Source: Pedobacter sp. ok626 (GTDB lineage Bacteria; Bacteroidota; Bacteroidia; Sphingobacteriales; Sphingobacteriaceae). From it: DNA of 64,000 nt. Below the pieces are notes generated by a model, which saw nothing but the letters and a program-made list of their open reading frames with translations, was not told the origin of the DNA and did no database searches. The position numbers were made by a program, and so were the translations under genes. Below, piece by piece: positions 60,943 through 64,000 of this stretch. Where the stretch lies: NCBI RefSeq assembly GCF_900100435.1, contig NZ_FNEX01000006.1, forward strand, positions 248,001 to 312,000, in the 5' to 3' direction. Within the stretch, counting starts at the first letter, position 1, and every line of letters starts with the position of its first letter.

Positions 60943-62574
60943 ATGAAACAAAAAATATATTTTGGATTGGCTATGGTATTCATAGCCCTGACAGCTAGTG
61001 CTTTTACACGGCCGAATGGTGTTAGTTTATCGCCGGAAATCAATGCATATGATGTTGTTGTTTATGGAGGAACTCCGTCTGGAATTGCTGCTGCGGTGGC
61101 GGCGGCACGCGAAAATAAATCTGTGGTATTGATAGAACCATTGCCGATTGTCGGTGGTATGATGAGCGGAGGATTAAGCTTTAGCGATTCTAATCAGATG
61201 TATCGTGAAACCTTGGGAGGTTTATTTGAAGAATTTCACCAGCGTATAGAAAAACTATACCAGGAACGGGGTGTGAAACTGGGTTATAAAGTGGCCGAAA
61301 AAGACACCAAAGTGTGGACTTATGAACCTCATGTCGCCGAAAAGGTATTTCAGGCGATGCTGAAAGAGGCTAACGTGAGAATCCTGCTAAAGGAATCATT
61401 AAACTTCGCTGAAGTAAAAAATAGCACAATCTACATGATTCAGATGCATTCCGGTGTAAAAATTTCAGGCAAAGTGTTTATTGATGCCAGTTATGAAGGT
61501 GATTTAATGGCTGCGGCTAAAGTAACCTATCGTATTGGCCGGGAGAGTTCGGCGGAATTGGGCGAGAGCCTGGGAGGTGCGGCCTATCCAAAAAAGCCCG
61601 TGATGGTGCCATCCCTGGATAAGCATCGCAAGCCCCTTCCATTAATTTCAGGTACAATCGTTACGCCGGAAGGTGAGGGAGATCACAGGATAATGACCTA
61701 TAGTTTTCGGTTCTGTTTTACAGAAGATTCAGTTAACAGGGTGCCTTTCGACAGGCCAAAGGATTATAACCCCGCACGCTATGAGTTGTTCCGCAGGTTT
61801 TATAAGGAGTTTCCTAAAAACGGGATCCCATTTGACCTTTATCCAATTCCCGGAAATAAACTGGATGGAAATAATAGCATCAGCGGCCAGCTTTCAATAG
61901 GCCTGGTAGGAGAAAACTGGGATTACCCGGGCGCCGGGCCGAAGCGCAGAAAAATGATTTGGAATGACCACGAAAGCTATACAAAAGGTCTCTTCTACTT
62001 TTTAACCACAGATAGCGGCGTTCCGGAACATGTCCGGAACCGAATGAAAAGATTGGGATATGCAAGGGACGAATTTGTAAATAATGGACATTTTCCACCA
62101 GTGTTATATGTAAGAGAGGCCAGGCGTATGGTTGGGACCTATTTTTTAACCCAGACGGACGTACTTGAAAAAACAGAGAAAATTGACGCCATTGGAGTTG
62201 GATCTTTCCCAATAGATTCTCACGATTGTCAGCGAATTGCTACTCCGGATGGTGGATTTATAAATGAGGGGACCATTTTTCCGGATAAAACAAGAATTGC
62301 CCGCCGAGGGATTCCATATCAAATTCCTTATGGGGCCATTGTCCCTAAAAAAGCAGAATGTACAAATTTGTTGGTTCCCGTTTGTCTTTCGTCTTCTCAT
62401 GTCGCGTTTTCTTCACTTCGGGTTGAACCAACCTGGATCGTATTGGGCGAAAGTGCTGGTATTGCTGCTGCTTTAGCGTTGGAGGCTAATGTGGCTGTAC
62501 AAGACATAAACGTTGAAAAATTAAAAGCGCGCTTAGCGTCCAGGCATCAAATTCTAACCTTTACTAAGAAGTAA
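60943..62574 (+). CDS. Exported FAD-dependent oxidoreductase
   Basis: From ATG 60943 the 543-residue protein has a signal peptide (YFGLAMVFIALTASAFT) and an FAD-binding N-terminal Rossmann site, YDVVVYGGTPSGIAAAVAAAREN, with IGGM-like VGGMMSGG next. The C-terminal FAD-contact block is LRVEPTWIVLGESAGIAAALAL. It belongs to the PF12831-type FAD_oxidored group often found in PULs and sometimes annotated as xanthan lyase. Its reaction is unknown; sugar oxidation is a guess. It follows susD by 48 bp and precedes the rhamnosidase gene by 30 bp. Confidence 0.88.
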   Translation: MKQKIYFGLAMVFIALTASAFTRPNGVSLSPEINAYDVVVYGGTPSGIAAAVAAARENKSVVLIEPLPIVGGMMSGGLSFSDSNQMYRETLGGLFEEFHQRIEKLYQERGVKLGYKVAEKDTKVWTYEPHVAEKVFQAMLKEANVRILLKESLNFAEVKNSTIYMIQMHSGVKISGKVFIDASYEGDLMAAAKVTYRIGRESSAELGESLGGAAYPKKPVMVPSLDKHRKPLPLISGTIVTPEGEGDHRIMTYSFRFCFTEDSVNRVPFDRPKDYNPARYELFRRFYKEFPKNGIPFDLYPIPGNKLDGNNSISGQLSIGLVGENWDYPGAGPKRRKMIWNDHESYTKGLFYFLTTDSGVPEHVRNRMKRLGYARDEFVNNGHFPPVLYVREARRMVGTYFLTQTDVLEKTEKIDAIGVGSFPIDSHDCQRIATPDGGFINEGTIFPDKTRIARRGIPYQIPYGAIVPKKAECTNLLVPVCLSSSHVAFSSLRVEPTWIVLGESAGIAAALALEANVAVQDINVEKLKARLASRHQILTFTKK

Positions 62575-62604
62575 CAATCAATTTCATCTTCTCTTTTTAA
62601 TAAC

Positions 62605-64000
62605 ATGAAGAAAATCATATGGTATTTGTTTGCTTTATTTTCAATCGGTATAAATTTTGAAGTTTTTAGTGCTCCGATTTGTAAGGCAACTGTTTTAAAA
62701 TGCGAATATCTGAATAATCCAATAGGGTTAGATATGCAGCGTCCAAGGTTATCCTGGATTATTGCTGACAGTAGAAAAGGTGCTGTTCAAAAAGCCTATC
62801 AAATTCAGGTATCTGTAGATTCCCTGAATCTAGCATTAGGCATTGCCGATTTATGGGATTCAGGTAGGGTAAACTCAGATCAAACTAACAATGTTTTGTT
62901 TTCAGGAAAGGCACTTCAGCCAAGAACAAAATATTACTGGCGTGTATTAGTTTGGGACATGAATAATCAGCAATCTGTCCCCTCTAAAATTTCAAGCTGG
63001 GAGATGGGGTTATTGGAATTGCAGGCTTGGAAGGGCGTATGGATAAATGATGGCAACGACATAGCTTATAAACCGGCTCCATATTTCCGCAAAGTGTTCA
63101 ATTCTTCTGGTGCCATTAAAAGGGCCAGAGCTTATATCTGCGGACTCGGTTATTATGAAATGAGCCTAAATGGTAAAAAAATAGGAAATCATTTATTGGA
63201 CCCGGGCTATACTCAGTATAATAAGACGGCATATTATGTTACTTACGACGTTACAAAAAAATTAAAACAAGCGGAGAACGTAATGGGTGTTGTACTTGGA
63301 AATGGATGGTTTAATGAACAATCAAAAGCCGTTTGGGGATTTGATAAAGTTTCCTGGCGGGAACGACCAAAGTTTATATTGAATTTATATATAGAATATG
63401 AAGATGGCCGGTCAACCATTATCAGTTCAGATAAAACATGGAAAACTCATGCAGGCCCCATCATTTTTAATAACATTTATAGCGGGGAATATTATGATGC
63501 AAGACTAGAACTTTTGGGTTGGAACACCATTGCGTATCAGGAAACGAACTGGCGAAATGCTACTGCGGTTCGTCCACATAGCGGGAAATTAAAAGCACAA
63601 TTGATGCCGCCAATAACCATCCAAAAAGAAATCATAGCTCAAAAGGTGAGAAAACTAAATGACAGTACTTATCTGTTCGATTTTGGCCAAAATTTGGCAG
63701 GCTTAAGCCGATTAGTTATTAAGGGAGAAGCAGGGACGGTCGTGTCCTTAAAACATGGGGAAAAGTTATCGGCAACAGGTTATCTGGATAATTATGAAAT
63801 AGGTAGACATTATCGTTTTGAAGACCCATCAGAAACAGCGCAGACAGATATTTATATTTTAAAGGGAAGGGGACAGGAAATCTTTACGCAACGGTTTACC
63901 TATCATGGCTATAGGTATGTAGAAGTTACAGTTGACAGGCCAATGGCCCTAAATAAATGTAATTTAACCGCATTATCGATCCATACTAATGTAACTAAAA
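62605..64000 (+). CDS. GH78 alpha-L-rhamnosidase, 3' end outside window
   Basis: The frame from ATG 62605 stays open to base 64000, so at least the last half is missing. The 465 visible residues start with a signal peptide (IIWYLFALFSIGINFEVFSA), then a fibronectin-like domain (CEYLNNPIGLDMQRPRLSW, RTKYYWRVLVWD). The Bac_rhamnosid N-terminal domain has YICGLGYYEMSLNGKKIGNHLLDPGYT and VVLGNGWFNE. The later region has LFDFGQNLAGLSRLVI and FTYHGYRYVEV, both typical. GH78 enzymes release alpha-L-rhamnose from pectin or plant glycosides. The catalytic (alpha/alpha)6 barrel is beyond the window, so completeness is unknown. Confidence 0.9.
   Translation, partial: MKKIIWYLFALFSIGINFEVFSAPICKATVLKCEYLNNPIGLDMQRPRLSWIIADSRKGAVQKAYQIQVSVDSLNLALGIADLWDSGRVNSDQTNNVLFSGKALQPRTKYYWRVLVWDMNNQQSVPSKISSWEMGLLELQAWKGVWINDGNDIAYKPAPYFRKVFNSSGAIKRARAYICGLGYYEMSLNGKKIGNHLLDPGYTQYNKTAYYVTYDVTKKLKQAENVMGVVLGNGWFNEQSKAVWGFDKVSWRERPKFILNLYIEYEDGRSTIISSDKTWKTHAGPIIFNNIYSGEYYDARLELLGWNTIAYQETNWRNATAVRPHSGKLKAQLMPPITIQKEIIAQKVRKLNDSTYLFDFGQNLAGLSRLVIKGEAGTVVSLKHGEKLSATGYLDNYEIGRHYRFEDPSETAQTDIYILKGRGQEIFTQRFTYHGYRYVEVTVDRPMALNKCNLTALSIHTNVTK

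Noticed and set aside
62146..62476. Overlapping short ORFs in the FAD oxidoreductase gene
   Set aside because: They are out-of-frame or antisense shadows of the intact 543-residue enzyme.

Overview
The window is a chromosomal segment of a Bacteroidota bacterium, most likely Pedobacter or a close Sphingobacteriaceae relative. I infer this from the two SusC/SusD pairs, the GLPGLI-family protein, promoters of the TAnnTTTG type, AT-rich intergenic DNA and the housekeeping gene content. The assignment rests on recalled family patterns, not on a search.

Positions 1-27700 are mostly core genome. A truncated LysR regulator opens the window. A long minus-strand block follows: SpmA/SpmB-like membrane protein, S9 peptidase, yidC, pyrG, a GLPGLI protein with an outer-membrane barrel protein, a lipoprotein, kdsB, a deoxynucleoside kinase and trpS. 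A plus-strand block then carries an acyltransferase, gatC, an ABC ATPase, a cobalamin adenosyltransferase and two tiny genes. Next come ispD and queA (minus), a lipoprotein and a MacB-type permease (plus), an aspartate aminotransferase (minus), and a tight operon of CDF transporter, Nudix hydrolase, bioA and an unrecognised ferritin-like protein with a full diiron ligand pattern.

Positions 27850-42250 hold a degenerate Crp-like regulator, an Lrp/AsnC regulator and a first polysaccharide utilization locus (PUL). The PUL runs six-hairpin glycosidase-like protein, GH36, GH95-like, SusC, SusD, GH28-like. It looks built for a galactose-decorated pectic glycan, and no sigma factor or hybrid two-component regulator lies inside it.

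Positions 42250-53500 are accessory. They contain a YdcF-like protein, a bacterial NHEJ pair (Ku and LigD), a DUF4142 lipoprotein, small hypothetical genes, a Gre-like factor, an internally deleted chloramphenicol acetyltransferase relic, a GNAT-like/MocR pair, a cold-shock gene, a probable serine-hydrolase fragment, and a beta-helix protein split by one in-frame stop codon. This section carries three gene relics.

Positions 53579-64000 are a second PUL with transmembrane regulation. An ECF sigma factor, a FecR anti-sigma factor and a SusC with an N-terminal STN signalling domain are followed by SusD, an exported FAD-dependent oxidoreductase and a GH78 alpha-L-rhamnosidase cut by the window end. 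Together they suggest sensing, import and breakdown of a rhamnose-containing glycan.

Several perfect or near-perfect inverted repeats sit directly against start codons (ABC permease, AsnC regulator, SusC1, DUF4142 lipoprotein) or over a stop codon (Gre-like gene). No tRNA, rRNA, CRISPR array or complete insertion sequence was seen.
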